A stretch of 64,000 bases of DNA, taken from contig NZ_JBHTIT010000001.1 in assembly GCF_042677145.1 (NCBI RefSeq), positions 2,271,472-2,335,471 of the forward strand. Direction: 5' to 3'. Positions 17,857 through 27,374 of the stretch are shown here, piece after piece. This DNA comes from Perlucidibaca wandonensis. GTDB lineage: Bacteria > Pseudomonadota > Gammaproteobacteria > Pseudomonadales > Moraxellaceae. The notes under the pieces were generated by a model, which did not search any database, had not been told where the DNA came from, and saw nothing but the letters and a program-made list of their open reading frames with translations. Numbering within the stretch: the first letter of the stretch is position 1; every line of letters begins with the position of its first letter. The translations under genes were made by a program, and so were the position numbers.

Positions 17857-19194
17857 ATGAGCAGAAAATATTTCGGCACCGATGGTGTGCGCGGCTTGGT
17901 AGGTCAATATCCAATCACTCCTGAGTTTGCCCTGAAGCTAGGCTGGGCCGCTGGTCGTGCCATGACTGCAAATGCCGCAGGCGCATCGGTCGTAGTGGGT
18001 AAAGACACACGGCTAAGCGGTTATTTATTTGAAGCGGCCTTAGAAGCAGGCCTTTCAGCGGCTGGTGTTAGCGTGCGTTTGCTCGGGCCAATCCCAACGC
18101 CGGCAGTAGCGCATTTAACGCGCGCTTTTCATGCCAGCGCAGGCATTGTGATTTCAGCGTCACACAATCCCTATCATGACAATGGCATCAAATTTTTCGG
18201 CCCCGATGGCCGCAAGCTAGACGACGCGGTTGAGCTCAGCATTGAGTCTTGGCTCGATAAAGAAATGACCATCGATAATCCTGACTTGCTCGGCAAGGTG
18301 ACGCGCCAAGAAGATGCGCGCGGTCGCTACATCGAGTTTTGCAAATCCACATTTCCCTATCATTTAACGCTGCGTGGATTAAAAATCGTCATCGATGGTG
18401 CGCACGGCGCAACCTATCACGTCGGGCCGGCCGTTTTTGATGAGCTCGGCGCGACGGTGATTCGTCATGCCTGTGAGCCCAACGGTCAAAACATCAATGA
18501 CGGTGTTGGCTCTACTCATCCTGAGTCGCTACAGCAGCGCGTATTGGCCGAAAAAGCCGATCTCGGCATTGCCTTTGATGGCGATGGCGATCGCATTGTC
18601 ATGGTCGATCATCGCGGCGAAGTTATTGATGGCGATGAGTTGCTCTACATCATGGCTTGCGAGCGCCAGCGCAGCGGGCAAGATCTTGGCGGCGTTGTTG
18701 GCACTTTGATGAGTAATTTTGGACTTGAGAAAGCCATCACCGCCCTGGGCGTTGAGTTTGTTCGCGCCAATGTTGGCGACCGTTATGTCATGGCTGCTCT
18801 CAATGAGCGCGGCTGGACTTTGGGCGGCGAGGCATCTGGGCATATTGTCTGTCTCGATAAGACGAGCACCGGCGATGCGATCGTCGCCGCGCTGCAGGTG
18901 CTGAAAGCGATAGTTGAGAGTGGTAAGTCGTTGGCTGACTTGAAGTCTGGCATGAGCAAGTTTCCGCATCAGCTCATCAATGTGCGCTTGGCAGAGCGTG
19001 TTGATGTGATGAGCAAGGAAAGCGTGCAAAAAGCCATCGCCGATGCTGAGCAGCAGTTGGCTGGTCAGGGGCGTGTGTTGCTGCGCGCATCTGGCACCGA
19101 GCCGGTAATTCGGGTCATGGTGGAAGGCCAAAATGCACCATTAGTGCAGGCGCTTGCAGAATCTCTTGCTGAGACCGTGCGCAACTGCTTGTAA
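17857..19194 (+). CDS. glmM: Phosphoglucosamine mutase GlmM
   Basis: GlmM interconverts glucosamine-6-phosphate and glucosamine-1-phosphate on the way to UDP-GlcNAc for peptidoglycan and LPS. The product has 445 residues. The phosphoserine loop ISASHNP places the catalytic Ser at 102, the metal loop is FDGDGDR, the sugar loop GGEASGH, and the phosphate loop RASGTEP. An upstream ATG at 17842 overlaps folP. I chose the ATG at 17857 because AAGGA lies 5 nt upstream and the protein then starts MSRKYFGTDGVRG, as in homologs. Confidence 0.98.
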   Translation: MSRKYFGTDGVRGLVGQYPITPEFALKLGWAAGRAMTANAAGASVVVGKDTRLSGYLFEAALEAGLSAAGVSVRLLGPIPTPAVAHLTRAFHASAGIVISASHNPYHDNGIKFFGPDGRKLDDAVELSIESWLDKEMTIDNPDLLGKVTRQEDARGRYIEFCKSTFPYHLTLRGLKIVIDGAHGATYHVGPAVFDELGATVIRHACEPNGQNINDGVGSTHPESLQQRVLAEKADLGIAFDGDGDRIVMVDHRGEVIDGDELLYIMACERQRSGQDLGGVVGTLMSNFGLEKAITALGVEFVRANVGDRYVMAALNERGWTLGGEASGHIVCLDKTSTGDAIVAALQVLKAIVESGKSLADLKSGMSKFPHQLINVRLAERVDVMSKESVQKAIADAEQQLAGQGRVLLRASGTEPVIRVMVEGQNAPLVQALAESLAETVRNCL

Positions 19195-19256
19195 GCCGTC
19201 GTCGGCTTCGCTAGTATTGCCGACCTCGCGAGGCCGGCCTGCCAAGGAATATGTTT

Positions 19257-20018
19257 ATGCGTCAGCCCTGGGTTGGTGGTAACTGGAAAATGAATGGTCT
19301 GCGCGAGTCCAATGCAGCATTGTTAGGCGCTTTAAAAGGCGCGGAGCAGTTAGCTGGTGTGGATGTTGCGATTGCTGTGCCTGCGCCTTATTGGCAGCAA
19401 GCTAGCGAGGCGATGAACGATTGCGCGATTAATGTCATGGCGCAAACCATCTCGCCACACGCCTCTGGCGCTTACACCGGCGATTGCTCGGTGGCCATGA
19501 TGCAAGATTTCAAGCTCTCGGGTGCCTTAGTTGGTCACTCAGAGCGACGCCAAGGTGCCGGTGAATCCGATGCCTTGGTGGCGGCGCAATTTGCTGCACT
19601 GCGTGGCGCAGGCTTGTCTGCGGTGCTTTGTGTGGGTGAGACGCTGGCTGAGCGCGAGGCAGGTGAAACGCTAGCAGTGGTATCGCGACAGTTAGTTGCA
19701 GTGCTAGAGCAGTACGGTGCCGAAGCATTGGCCACTGGCGTTTTGGCCTATGAGCCTGTGTGGGCAATTGGCACTGGCTTAACTGCCACGCCAGAGCAGG
19801 CGCAAGCTGTGCACGCTTCATTGCGGGCTGTAGTGGCTGCTTTCGATATTAATGCAGCAAATGCGTTGCGCATTGTTTACGGTGGCAGCGTAAAAGCAGA
19901 TAATGCGGCCGGCTTATTTAGCATGCCTGATATTGATGGGGCGTTGGTCGGGGGAGCATCCTTGTCGGCGTCAGAATTTTTAGCGATTTGCCAAGCGGCT
20001 GGGCAGATCGCGCTATAG
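19257..20018 (+). CDS. tpiA: Triosephosphate isomerase TpiA
   Basis: TpiA interconverts dihydroxyacetone phosphate and glyceraldehyde-3-phosphate. The product has 253 residues with VGGNWKMNG (Lys), VGHSERR (electrophilic His) and YEPVWAIGTG (catalytic Glu), and the phosphate loop YGGSVKADN near the end. An ATG at 19251 is in frame, but AAGGA (19244-19248) fits the ATG at 19257 with an 8-nt spacer, giving the family-like start MRQPWVGGNWK. secG starts 5 nt after the stop. Confidence 0.97.
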   Translation: MRQPWVGGNWKMNGLRESNAALLGALKGAEQLAGVDVAIAVPAPYWQQASEAMNDCAINVMAQTISPHASGAYTGDCSVAMMQDFKLSGALVGHSERRQGAGESDALVAAQFAALRGAGLSAVLCVGETLAEREAGETLAVVSRQLVAVLEQYGAEALATGVLAYEPVWAIGTGLTATPEQAQAVHASLRAVVAAFDINAANALRIVYGGSVKADNAAGLFSMPDIDGALVGGASLSASEFLAICQAAGQIAL

Positions 20019-20023
20019 GATGA

Positions 20024-20386
20024 ATGGTCATGGAAACACTGGTGTTGGTTGCGCACATCATCGTGGCAGTGGTCATGATAGGCCTGATTCTAGTTCAGCA
20101 AGGTAAGGGTGCCGAAATGGGCGCCTCCTTTGGCTCGGGCGCATCAGGTACAGTATTTGGCGGCTCAGGTTCGACTGGTTTTCTGACGAAGATGACCGCA
20201 GTTTTGGCTTTGGTTTTCTTCCTAACCAGCCTTGGCTTGGCAATTTATGCTAAAAACCATTCGCGTGCGTTGACTTCATCGCTCGCTCCAAATTCACAAG
20301 CAATTCCTGGCTTGCCAGAACTGCCCGTGAGAAAAGCGCCAGCAGCGCCGGCAAACCCTGATTTGCCAGTCGCACCAGCGCAGTAA
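20024..20386 (+). CDS. secG: Preprotein translocase subunit SecG
   Basis: SecG is the small membrane subunit that stimulates SecYEG export. The 120-residue product has a first transmembrane helix (about 3-22, ending LILVQQGKGAEMG), the conserved cytoplasmic loop ASFGSGASGTVFGGSGSTGFL, and a second helix at about 54-76. The C-terminal tail is Pro/Ala-rich. The start may be the ATG at 20024 or the one at 20030, with AGGA just upstream. The tpiA-secG-tRNA-Leu order is conserved. Confidence 0.96.
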   Translation: MVMETLVLVAHIIVAVVMIGLILVQQGKGAEMGASFGSGASGTVFGGSGSTGFLTKMTAVLALVFFLTSLGLAIYAKNHSRALTSSLAPNSQAIPGLPELPVRKAPAAPANPDLPVAPAQ

Positions 20387-20432
20387 AACGATCGCACTAA
20401 TGTGCGTCCCGGTGGCGGGATTAAACACCAAT

Positions 20433-20517
20433 GCGGGAGTGGTGAAATTGGTATACACGCAGCCTTGAGGTGGCTGTGCCTTCGGGTGTGGGGGTTCAAG
20501 TCCCCCCTTCCGCACCA
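20433..20517 (+). tRNA. tRNA-Leu (GAG anticodon)
   Basis: This 85-nt cloverleaf has encoded CCA. The acceptor GCGGGAG pairs with CTTCCGC, with one G-T pair. The anticodon loop TTGAGGT, closed by CAGCC/GGCTG, gives anticodon GAG. A long variable arm (TGCCTTCGGGTG) and T arm GGGGGTTCAAGTCCCCC are present. This tRNA-Leu downstream of secG is a conserved gammaproteobacterial arrangement. Confidence 0.96.
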
Positions 20518-20627
20518 ATTTAGCTGAATTTCTGAGCAATCAGTGAATTCAGTGTAAATACTGGCAATGCCAGTAGCGAAAGGGTTTGACAAGTCCGTGT
20601 CATGTCCCTACAGTTCGCAACCTCTGA

Positions 20628-20704
<77 letters not shown>

Positions 20705-20718
20705 CATTCGGACTTTGT

Positions 20719-20748
20719 AAAAAAGCCCACTTATAGTGGGCTTTTTTA
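20719..20748 (+). terminator. Terminator between tRNA-fMet and rimP
   Basis: A 13-bp stem (20719-20731 with 20735-20747) has a TAT loop and six T in its 3' arm. It would end the tRNA-fMet transcript. Transcription of rimP-nusA-infB must read through it or start downstream. Confidence 0.88.
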
Positions 20749-20762
20749 TAGGTCTCGCGGCA

Positions 20763-20818
20763 GGTGATACCCGGTGTCACCGAGCTGCCGTCAACGTGGG
20801 CATTGAGGCCCATTTTTT
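20763..20818 (+). promoter_or_regulatory. Structured leader of the rimP-nusA operon
   Basis: GGTGA/TCACC (20763-20781) forms one small hairpin. A weak TGGGC/GCCCA stem (20797-20812) is followed by T6, which resembles a weak second terminator before rimP. In E. coli NusA autoregulates this operon through leader terminators. A similar role here is inferred. Confidence 0.4.
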
Positions 20819-20870
20819 GTTTCTGAAATTTGTAAATCGCCAGAGTTAGGCGCTGGGAGAGACGGGCACA

Positions 20871-21338
20871 ATGGCCATCTCGAAGAAGATTGAAGAGTTA
20901 ACGCAACTGCTGCAGCCCGTAGTGGAGTCATGTGACTTCCAGCTTTGGGGTGTCGAGTTTTTTCAGCAGGGCAGGCATTCGGTATTACGCGTTTTTATCG
21001 ATACCGATCGTGAAGCCGGTGTCGGCATTGATGACTGCTCAAGCATTAGTCATCAAATCAGCGGCGTGATGGATGTTGAAGATCCTATTGCCGGAGAGTA
21101 CACGCTGGAAGTATCGTCGCCAGGCTGGGATCGGGGCTTATTCCATCCCGACCAGTACGCCGCCTACGTTGGCGAAGAAATGAATATACGTCTTACTGCT
21201 CCGCTACAGGGTCGCCGCCGCTTCAAAGGCACCATGCAGCGCTGCACAGAGGCTACGGTGACATTGTTGGTTGATGGCATCGAGTTTGATATTCCGTTTG
21301 TCAGTATCGATAAGGCAAATATCGTTCCGACCTTTTGA
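20871..21338 (+). CDS. rimP: Ribosome maturation factor RimP
   Basis: RimP assists 30S subunit maturation. The 155-residue product has the N-terminal domain with LQPVVESCDFQLWGVEF and LRVFIDTD, then the conserved GVGIDDCSSISHQISGVMDVEDPIAGEYTLEVSSPGWDRGL block, and a C-terminal Sm-like domain ending VSIDKANIVPTF. It is followed 28 nt later by nusA, the conserved order. Confidence 0.97.
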   Translation: MAISKKIEELTQLLQPVVESCDFQLWGVEFFQQGRHSVLRVFIDTDREAGVGIDDCSSISHQISGVMDVEDPIAGEYTLEVSSPGWDRGLFHPDQYAAYVGEEMNIRLTAPLQGRRRFKGTMQRCTEATVTLLVDGIEFDIPFVSIDKANIVPTF

Positions 21339-21366
21339 TAGAACACGAAGAAGCAGGGCCCACATC

Positions 21367-22839
21367 ATGAGCAAAGAAATCCTGTTGGTTGTGGATTCAG
21401 TCAGCAACGAAAAAGGCGTTAGCCGCGAAGTCATCTTCCAAGCACTGGAGGAGGCGCTAGCCGCTGCCACCGTTAAGCGCTTCGAAAACGACGAGATCAA
21501 TATTCGCGTCGCTATCGATCGCCGTACCGGTGAGTACGAAACCTTCCGTTTTTGGGAAGTCGTTGCTGATGAAGATCACGAAATCCCTGCGATGCAGCTG
21601 GCAATTAGCGACGTAGAAGAAAAAGGCTTGAAGCTTGGCGATATCGTCGAAGAAAAAATTGAGTCCGAAGCTTTTGGTCGTATTGCTGCGCAAACCGCTA
21701 AGCAAGTTATCGTGCAACGAGTTCGTGAAGCTGAGCGTGCCTTGGTGGTCGATGCTTACCGTGACCGTGTCGGCGAAATTCTCTCCGGCATCGTTAAGAA
21801 AACCACGCGTGATGGCCTGATCGTTGATCTCGGCGGTAACGCCGAAGCGTATTTGGCGCGCGAAGAGATGTTGCCGCGCGAAAACTTCCGCATGGGTGAT
21901 CGTCTGCGGGCTGTCTTGTTTGACGTCAATGCCGAAGGCCGTGGCGCACAACTGCTGATGTCGCGCTCACGCCCAGAAATGATCATTGAGTTATTCCGCA
22001 TTGAAGTGCCGGAAATTGGCGAAGAAATTATCTCTATTCGTGCTGCTGCTCGCGACCCTGGTGTACGCGCCAAGCTCGCAGTGAAAAGCAATGATCACCG
22101 CATTGATCCGCAAGGCGCCTGTATCGGTATGCGCGGTTCGCGTGTGCAGGCCGTCTCTGGTGAGCTCGGCGGTGAGCGTGTCGATATCGTGCTTTGGGAC
22201 GATAACCCCGCTCAGTTCGTTATTAACGCGCTGCAGCCAGCTGAAGTTGCCTCCATCGTTGTCGATGAAGACAGCCACACCATGGATGTAGCGGTAGAAG
22301 AAGATCAACTAGCCATGGCCATTGGTCGTGGTGGTCAAAACGTGCGACTAGCCTCTGAGCTTAGCGGCTGGCGCTTAAACGTGATGACCGTTGCTGATGC
22401 CCAAACCAAGCAAGAAGGTGAAGCACAGCACTTTGTCGACGCCTTTATGAAAGACTTGGGCATCGATGAAGACATCGCGATTATCTTGGTAAATGAAGGT
22501 TTCAGCTCACTTGAAGAGGTGGCTTATGTGCCGCTGGAAGAGCTGCAGGCTATCGAAGATTTTGATGATGAATTAGTAGACGCATTACGTCAGCGCGCAA
22601 AAGATGTGTTGCTGACCAAAGCGCTGGTGTCTGAAGAAGGCGCCAGTGAGCCAGCAGAAGATCTGCTTGGCATGGAAGGGATGGATCGCAAAGTGGCCTT
22701 TGCCTTGGCTGCACGCGGCATTGTCACCATGGAAGATTTGGCTGAGCAAGCCATTGATGACATTAATGATATCGACGGCATTAACGACGATATCGCAGCC
22801 CAATTGATCATGAAGGCGCGTGAGCCCTGGTTTCAATAA
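21367..22839 (+). CDS. nusA: Transcription termination/antitermination factor NusA
   Basis: NusA binds RNA polymerase and modulates pausing, intrinsic termination and rRNA antitermination. The ATG at 21367 gives 490 residues starting MSKEILLVVDSVSNEKGV; the frame is open further upstream inside rimP. An N-terminal RNAP-binding domain, an S1 domain (GIVKKTTRDGLIVDLGGNAEAYL), two KH domains (with AIGRGGQNVRLA) and two C-terminal acidic helix-hairpin-helix repeats are visible. The rrn boxA sites at 58422 and 60556 are expected targets. Confidence 0.98.
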   Translation: MSKEILLVVDSVSNEKGVSREVIFQALEEALAAATVKRFENDEINIRVAIDRRTGEYETFRFWEVVADEDHEIPAMQLAISDVEEKGLKLGDIVEEKIESEAFGRIAAQTAKQVIVQRVREAERALVVDAYRDRVGEILSGIVKKTTRDGLIVDLGGNAEAYLAREEMLPRENFRMGDRLRAVLFDVNAEGRGAQLLMSRSRPEMIIELFRIEVPEIGEEIISIRAAARDPGVRAKLAVKSNDHRIDPQGACIGMRGSRVQAVSGELGGERVDIVLWDDNPAQFVINALQPAEVASIVVDEDSHTMDVAVEEDQLAMAIGRGGQNVRLASELSGWRLNVMTVADAQTKQEGEAQHFVDAFMKDLGIDEDIAIILVNEGFSSLEEVAYVPLEELQAIEDFDDELVDALRQRAKDVLLTKALVSEEGASEPAEDLLGMEGMDRKVAFALAARGIVTMEDLAEQAIDDINDIDGINDDIAAQLIMKAREPWFQ

Positions 22840-22875
22840 GCCGGGCCACCTTCTCAGAAGCGGAGTAAACGCCCC

Positions 22876-25590
22876 ATGGCTGAAGTTACAGTTAAAGAAT
22901 TAGCCGACACGGTCGGTCGTCCTGTTGAGAATCTGCTTGCGCAAATGAGCGAAGCCGGTCTCAGTCATAAAAGTGCCACAGATGCTGTTTCTGATAGCGA
23001 GAAGCAGCAGCTGTTGGCACACCTCAAGCGCGCTCATGGCGAGCAAGCGGGCGCGCCTCAAAAAATTACCTTGCAGCGCAAAACAGTAAGCACGCTGAAG
23101 GCGTCGCCGGCTGCAGGTGGCCGCGCTAAAACCGTCAACGTAGAAGTGCGTAAAACTCGCACCTATGTGAAGCGTTCTGATCTCGAAGTGCAGGAAGACC
23201 AGAGTCGCGAAGCCGAAGAAGCTTTGCGTTTGGCTATTGAAGCTGCTGCTCGTCAAGTTGAAGAAGCTAAGCAAGCCATTATTGATGCCGAGAAGCGTGC
23301 CACTGAAGACGCTCGTATTGCCGCTGCTGAAGAAGAGGCTCGTAAGGCCGCTGAAGATGCGCGCAAGCAATTAGGCAACGAATCAAAAGATGCGCGCAAA
23401 CTGAGTGTGCCGAAAGTCGATATTAAGCGACTGGAAACCCCAGAAGAGAAAGCGCGTCGCGAAGAAGAGGCAGCGAAAACACGCGTTGCTGATGAAGCAC
23501 GCAAGCGCCAAGAAGATATTGTCCGCCGCGAAGCTGAAGATAAAGCTCGTGAAAAAACCCTAGAGCAAGCGCGCTTAATCGCCGCTGATTTAGCTGGTCG
23601 TAAAGAGGTAGCGGCGCCTGCCGTAGATGCCCCATTGGCAAAAGGCTTGGTAGGCGTGGCCTATGAAGACTCATTTGCACGTGAAGACCGCGCAATTAAG
23701 CGAGGCAGTGCAACGCCATCGCGCGGTGGTAAAAGAGGCCCGAAAAAGCGCGAAGAGCAGGCGTTCCGCCCTGTTAATCGCACCTTAACCAGCGCTCTGT
23801 CGAAAAAGCATGGCTTCGAGAAGCCTGTGGAGAAACAGGTGTACGAAGTTGCTATTGGTGAACAAATTGTCGTCAGTGATTTAGCACAAAAAATGGCTCG
23901 CAAATCGCGCGATGTCATTCGTGTGCTGATGAAAATGGGCGAAATGGTCACTGAGAGCCAAGCTATTGATCAAGCAACAGCGGCATTGGTTGTTGAAGAA
24001 ATGGGCCATACGGCTGTATTCGTCAGCGACACAGCGCTAGAAGATTCGTTGATGGATTCAATCGTCGATCATGGTGATGACGCGCCACGTGCGCCAGTTG
24101 TAACCATCATGGGCCACGTTGATCACGGCAAAACCTCTTTGCTCGACTCGATTCGTCGCGCCAAAGTAGCTGCCGGTGAAGTTGGCGGCATTACTCAGCA
24201 TATCGGTGCTTACCACGTGGAAACAGCACGCGGCATGATTACCTTCTTGGATACTCCGGGTCACGCGGCATTTACTGCCATGCGTTCACGCGGTGCCAAG
24301 GCTACCGATATCGTGGTTTTGGTTGTTGCTGCCGATGACGGTGTGATGCCACAAACGGCTGAAGCTATCGATCATGCGCGCGCTGCTAATGTGCCGCTGA
24401 TTGTTGCCATCAACAAAATGGATAAAGAGTCTGCCGATCCTGATCGTGTGCAGAATGAACTGTCCGCGAAAGGCGTTGTGCCGGAAGAGTGGGGCGGCGA
24501 TGCACAGATCATCAAGCTCTCCGCACACTCAGGTGAAGGCATAGATGATTTGCTCGATGCCATCCTGCTGCAAGCCGAAGTATTGGAGCTGCGCGCTTCG
24601 ACTGAAGGCGCTGCGCAAGGTGTGGTCATTGAGTCGCGTATCGATAAAGGTCGCGGTGCTGTAGCCACGTTATTGGTACAAAAAGGCACGTTGAAAAAAG
24701 GCGACCTGGTTTTGGCCGGCACAATGTATGGCCGTGCCCGTGCGTTGACTGATGAAAATGGCAAACTGGTGAAATCCGTGGGTCCATCGATGCCGATTGA
24801 GATCTTGGGTCTGCCAGATGCACCAGCGGCTGGTGATGAGTTCTTAGTGGTTACCGACGAGCGTAAAGCCCGCGAAGTTGCTGAGTTCCGTATCGCTCGC
24901 GATCGCCAAGTGCGCATGGACTTACAGCAAGCCATGAAGCTGGAAAACGTTTTTGCCAATATGGGCAAAAAAGAAGCTGCCAGCGTCAATATCGTATTGA
25001 AAACCGATGTTCGTGGTTCGCTCGAAGCTCTCACCGCTGCGCTGCATGATTTGGGCACAGAAGAGGTGGTGGTGAAAATCGTCAGCTCAGGTGTTGGCGC
25101 GATTGCAGAATCTGATGTCAACTTGGCGGAATCGACTGGATCAGTCGTGCTGGGCTTCAACGTGCGTGCCGATAACGCCGCTCGCGCTAAGTGCCAAAAT
25201 GATGGTATCGATCTGCGTTACTACAGCATCATTTATGAATTAATCGATGATGTAAAAGCGGCAATGTCTGGTCTATTGTCACCTGAGCGTCGTGAAAATA
25301 TCGTGGGTATGGCTGAAGTTCGTGAAGTTTTCCACTCCTCGAAATTTGGTCATGCTGCCGGCTGTATGGTGCTCGAAGGTAGCCTGTTCCGTAACAAACC
25401 CATCCGCATTTTGCGTCAGGATGTGGTGGTGTTCCAGGGTGAGCTCGAGTCATTACGCCGCTTCAAAGATGACGTTGCTGACGTCCGCAATGGCATGGAA
25501 TGTGGCCTAGCTATTAAAGGCTACAAAGACATCCAGGCGGGCGACAAAATCGAAGTCTATGAAGTTCAAATCATCAAGCGTAGCTTGTAA
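22876..25590 (+). CDS. infB: Translation initiation factor IF-2
   Basis: IF-2 is the GTPase that places initiator tRNA on the 30S subunit. The 904-residue product has an N-terminal IF2N domain (AEVTVKELADTVGRPVENLLAQM) and a long charged helical linker rich in Ala, Glu, Arg and Lys (about 100-270). A second IF2N-like domain follows, then the G domain with GHVDHGKTSLLD near residue 411 and INKMDKESADP, then domains II, III and IV. It lies just downstream of the genes for initiator tRNA, RimP and NusA. Confidence 0.99.
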   Translation: MAEVTVKELADTVGRPVENLLAQMSEAGLSHKSATDAVSDSEKQQLLAHLKRAHGEQAGAPQKITLQRKTVSTLKASPAAGGRAKTVNVEVRKTRTYVKRSDLEVQEDQSREAEEALRLAIEAAARQVEEAKQAIIDAEKRATEDARIAAAEEEARKAAEDARKQLGNESKDARKLSVPKVDIKRLETPEEKARREEEAAKTRVADEARKRQEDIVRREAEDKAREKTLEQARLIAADLAGRKEVAAPAVDAPLAKGLVGVAYEDSFAREDRAIKRGSATPSRGGKRGPKKREEQAFRPVNRTLTSALSKKHGFEKPVEKQVYEVAIGEQIVVSDLAQKMARKSRDVIRVLMKMGEMVTESQAIDQATAALVVEEMGHTAVFVSDTALEDSLMDSIVDHGDDAPRAPVVTIMGHVDHGKTSLLDSIRRAKVAAGEVGGITQHIGAYHVETARGMITFLDTPGHAAFTAMRSRGAKATDIVVLVVAADDGVMPQTAEAIDHARAANVPLIVAINKMDKESADPDRVQNELSAKGVVPEEWGGDAQIIKLSAHSGEGIDDLLDAILLQAEVLELRASTEGAAQGVVIESRIDKGRGAVATLLVQKGTLKKGDLVLAGTMYGRARALTDENGKLVKSVGPSMPIEILGLPDAPAAGDEFLVVTDERKAREVAEFRIARDRQVRMDLQQAMKLENVFANMGKKEAASVNIVLKTDVRGSLEALTAALHDLGTEEVVVKIVSSGVGAIAESDVNLAESTGSVVLGFNVRADNAARAKCQNDGIDLRYYSIIYELIDDVKAAMSGLLSPERRENIVGMAEVREVFHSSKFGHAAGCMVLEGSLFRNKPIRILRQDVVVFQGELESLRRFKDDVADVRNGMECGLAIKGYKDIQAGDKIEVYEVQIIKRSL

Positions 25591-25604
25591 GGCGGGATGG
25601 ATTA

Positions 25605-26036
25605 GTGAGTCAACGCACGCAACGCTTAGGCGACCAAATTCAGCGCGATATTTCGGGCCTGATCCGTCAGCGCTTGCGTGACCCTCGCTTAGGCATGGTC
25701 ACCATATCGGCTGTTAAAGTTAGTCCCGATATGGGCTATGCCGACATCTATGTGACCATCTTGGGCAAAACCCTAGATGAGTCGCCAGATGAAGGTATCG
25801 CCATTCTCAATGCTGCCTCTGGCATTTTGCGTGGTGAATTAGGCCGTGGTCTGCGCACGCGCATCGTGCCGCATTTGCGCTTTCACCATGATGTGGTGAC
25901 ATCGCGCGGTAATCGCATGGCTGATCTCATCACGCAGGCAGTTGCTGCCGATGTGAAAAATGCTGAAGCGAATAATAGCGCTGAAGTTGATGCCACAAAC
26001 CCCGATTCAACGCCTGCCGACGACAGTCGCGACTAA
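25605..26036 (+). CDS. rbfA: Ribosome-binding factor RbfA
   Basis: RbfA is a 30S maturation and cold-adaptation factor. The 143-residue product starts at a GTG at 25605 and has the KH-like fold: QRLGDQIQRDISGLIRQRLRDPRLGMVTISAVKVSPDMGYADIYVTI-type core, then RIVPHLRFHHDVVTSRGNRMADLI. The C-terminal roughly 30 residues are a polar, probably disordered extension. It lies between infB and truB, the conserved order. Confidence 0.96.
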   Translation: MSQRTQRLGDQIQRDISGLIRQRLRDPRLGMVTISAVKVSPDMGYADIYVTILGKTLDESPDEGIAILNAASGILRGELGRGLRTRIVPHLRFHHDVVTSRGNRMADLITQAVAADVKNAEANNSAEVDATNPDSTPADDSRD

Positions 26037-26048
26037 GCTCAGTAATAG

Positions 26049-26999
26049 ATGAGTAAGCCGCGCCGTCCACGTCGCCCTATCGATGGCATTTTGCTGCTCG
26101 ATAAGCCAATTGGTGTCACCTCCAATCAAATTCTGCAATGGGTTAAGCACCGTTATCAGGCTGATAAAGCTGGTCATACCGGTAGTCTTGACCCGCTTGC
26201 GACAGGCGTTTTACCTATTTGCTTAGGCGAAGCGACGAAGTACTCACACTACTTACTCGATGCCGATAAAACCTATGTCACGCGGCTAAAGCTGGGTGAA
26301 AAAACCAACACCTCCGATGCCGAAGGCGAAGTCATTGCTCGTGCTGCTGTGCCAAACATTAGCGCCGATGAGCTTGAGCATGTGTTGGCACAATTTCGCG
26401 GTGACATCATGCAGGTGCCCTCGATGTTTTCAGCATTAAAACGCGATGGTCGTCCGCTCTATGAGCTGGCCCGCGCCGGCATCGAAGTTGAGCGCGCCGC
26501 ACGACCCGTCACAATTTACGAACTCAGCTGCGTATCCATAGATTTGCCATTTGTTGAGCTTAAAGTATCGTGCTCAAAAGGCACCTATGTGCGCAATCTG
26601 GTCGAAGATATTGGTGATGTCATCGGCTGTGGCGCGCATGTGGTGGCACTGCGACGCACTCAGGCAGGCCCCTTCAATTTATCGCAAAGCTTCACCCGCG
26701 AGCATGTAGCCGAAGCCGAGCCTTTGGGCTTTCCAGCGCTCGATGAAATGCTGCTGCCGAGCTGGGCAGGATTGGCCGATTGGCCGCGTGTGGAGTTGAG
26801 TGAGACTTCAGCGTATTATCTGCGCCACGGTAATCCGGTGCAGGCTAGTGGTCTGCCGCGAGATGGTCAGTCAGTGCTCATTTTTGAGTTACAAGATGAC
26901 GGCCAACCGGCTCTTTTTTTAGGGATAGGCAGCCAAAATGATGATGGCTTGCTTGCCCCCAAACGCTTAGTGCGCGTAGCTGATAGCTCGCTCAACTAA
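26049..26999 (+). CDS. truB: tRNA pseudouridine(55) synthase TruB
   Basis: TruB makes pseudouridine 55 in the tRNA T loop. The 316-residue product has the catalytic Asp in HTGSLDPLATGVLPICLGEATK, the GDIMQVPSMFSALKRDGRPLYELAR block, and the CSKGTYVRNLVEDIG motif; the C-terminal region is PUA-like. It starts 12 nt after the rbfA stop. Confidence 0.97.
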   Translation: MSKPRRPRRPIDGILLLDKPIGVTSNQILQWVKHRYQADKAGHTGSLDPLATGVLPICLGEATKYSHYLLDADKTYVTRLKLGEKTNTSDAEGEVIARAAVPNISADELEHVLAQFRGDIMQVPSMFSALKRDGRPLYELARAGIEVERAARPVTIYELSCVSIDLPFVELKVSCSKGTYVRNLVEDIGDVIGCGAHVVALRRTQAGPFNLSQSFTREHVAEAEPLGFPALDEMLLPSWAGLADWPRVELSETSAYYLRHGNPVQASGLPRDGQSVLIFELQDDGQPALFLGIGSQNDDGLLAPKRLVRVADSSLN

Positions 27000-27089
27000 G
27001 TCATCAAACATGCCCATTGGGCGTGTCAGCGCGGACTGTAGAAAGGCACGGTCTGTCGTTGTTTTATGGCCTTTCAAAGGAGAAAACCC

Positions 27090-27359
27090 ATGGCCCTGAC
27101 AGTTCAGGACAAGGCTGCCATCGTTGCGCAGCATGCTCGTGCCCCCGGCGACACCGGTTCATGCGAAGTCCAAGTGGCTTTGCTGTCCGCACAGATCAAT
27201 GATCTGCAGCCGCACTTTAAAGAACACAAGCATGATCACCATTCGCGCCGCGGTCTCATCCGCATGGTGAACCAACGCCGTACACTGCTCGATTACCTAA
27301 AACGTAAAGACAGCAGCCGCTACGTTGCGTTGATCCAAGTACTGGGTCTACGCCGCTAA
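27090..27359 (+). CDS. rpsO: 30S ribosomal protein S15
   Basis: S15 is an 89-residue primary 16S-binding protein, with DTGSCEVQVALLSAQINDLQPHFKEHKHDHHSRRGL and a basic C-terminal helix ending VLGLRR. An ATG at 27066 is in frame. The ATG at 27090 is preferred because AAAGGAG lies about 8 nt upstream and the protein then has the normal length. It is followed by a terminator and a long hairpin before pnp, the classic rpsO-pnp arrangement. Confidence 0.98.
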   Translation: MALTVQDKAAIVAQHARAPGDTGSCEVQVALLSAQINDLQPHFKEHKHDHHSRRGLIRMVNQRRTLLDYLKRKDSSRYVALIQVLGLRR

Positions 27360-27374
27360 GCGAGTAAGAGATAG

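Noticed and set aside
24372..25160. A 262-codon minus-strand frame inside infB
   Set aside because: It is antisense to the conserved IF-2 coding sequence, Ser/Thr-rich and without a ribosome-binding site. It is a codon-bias shadow.
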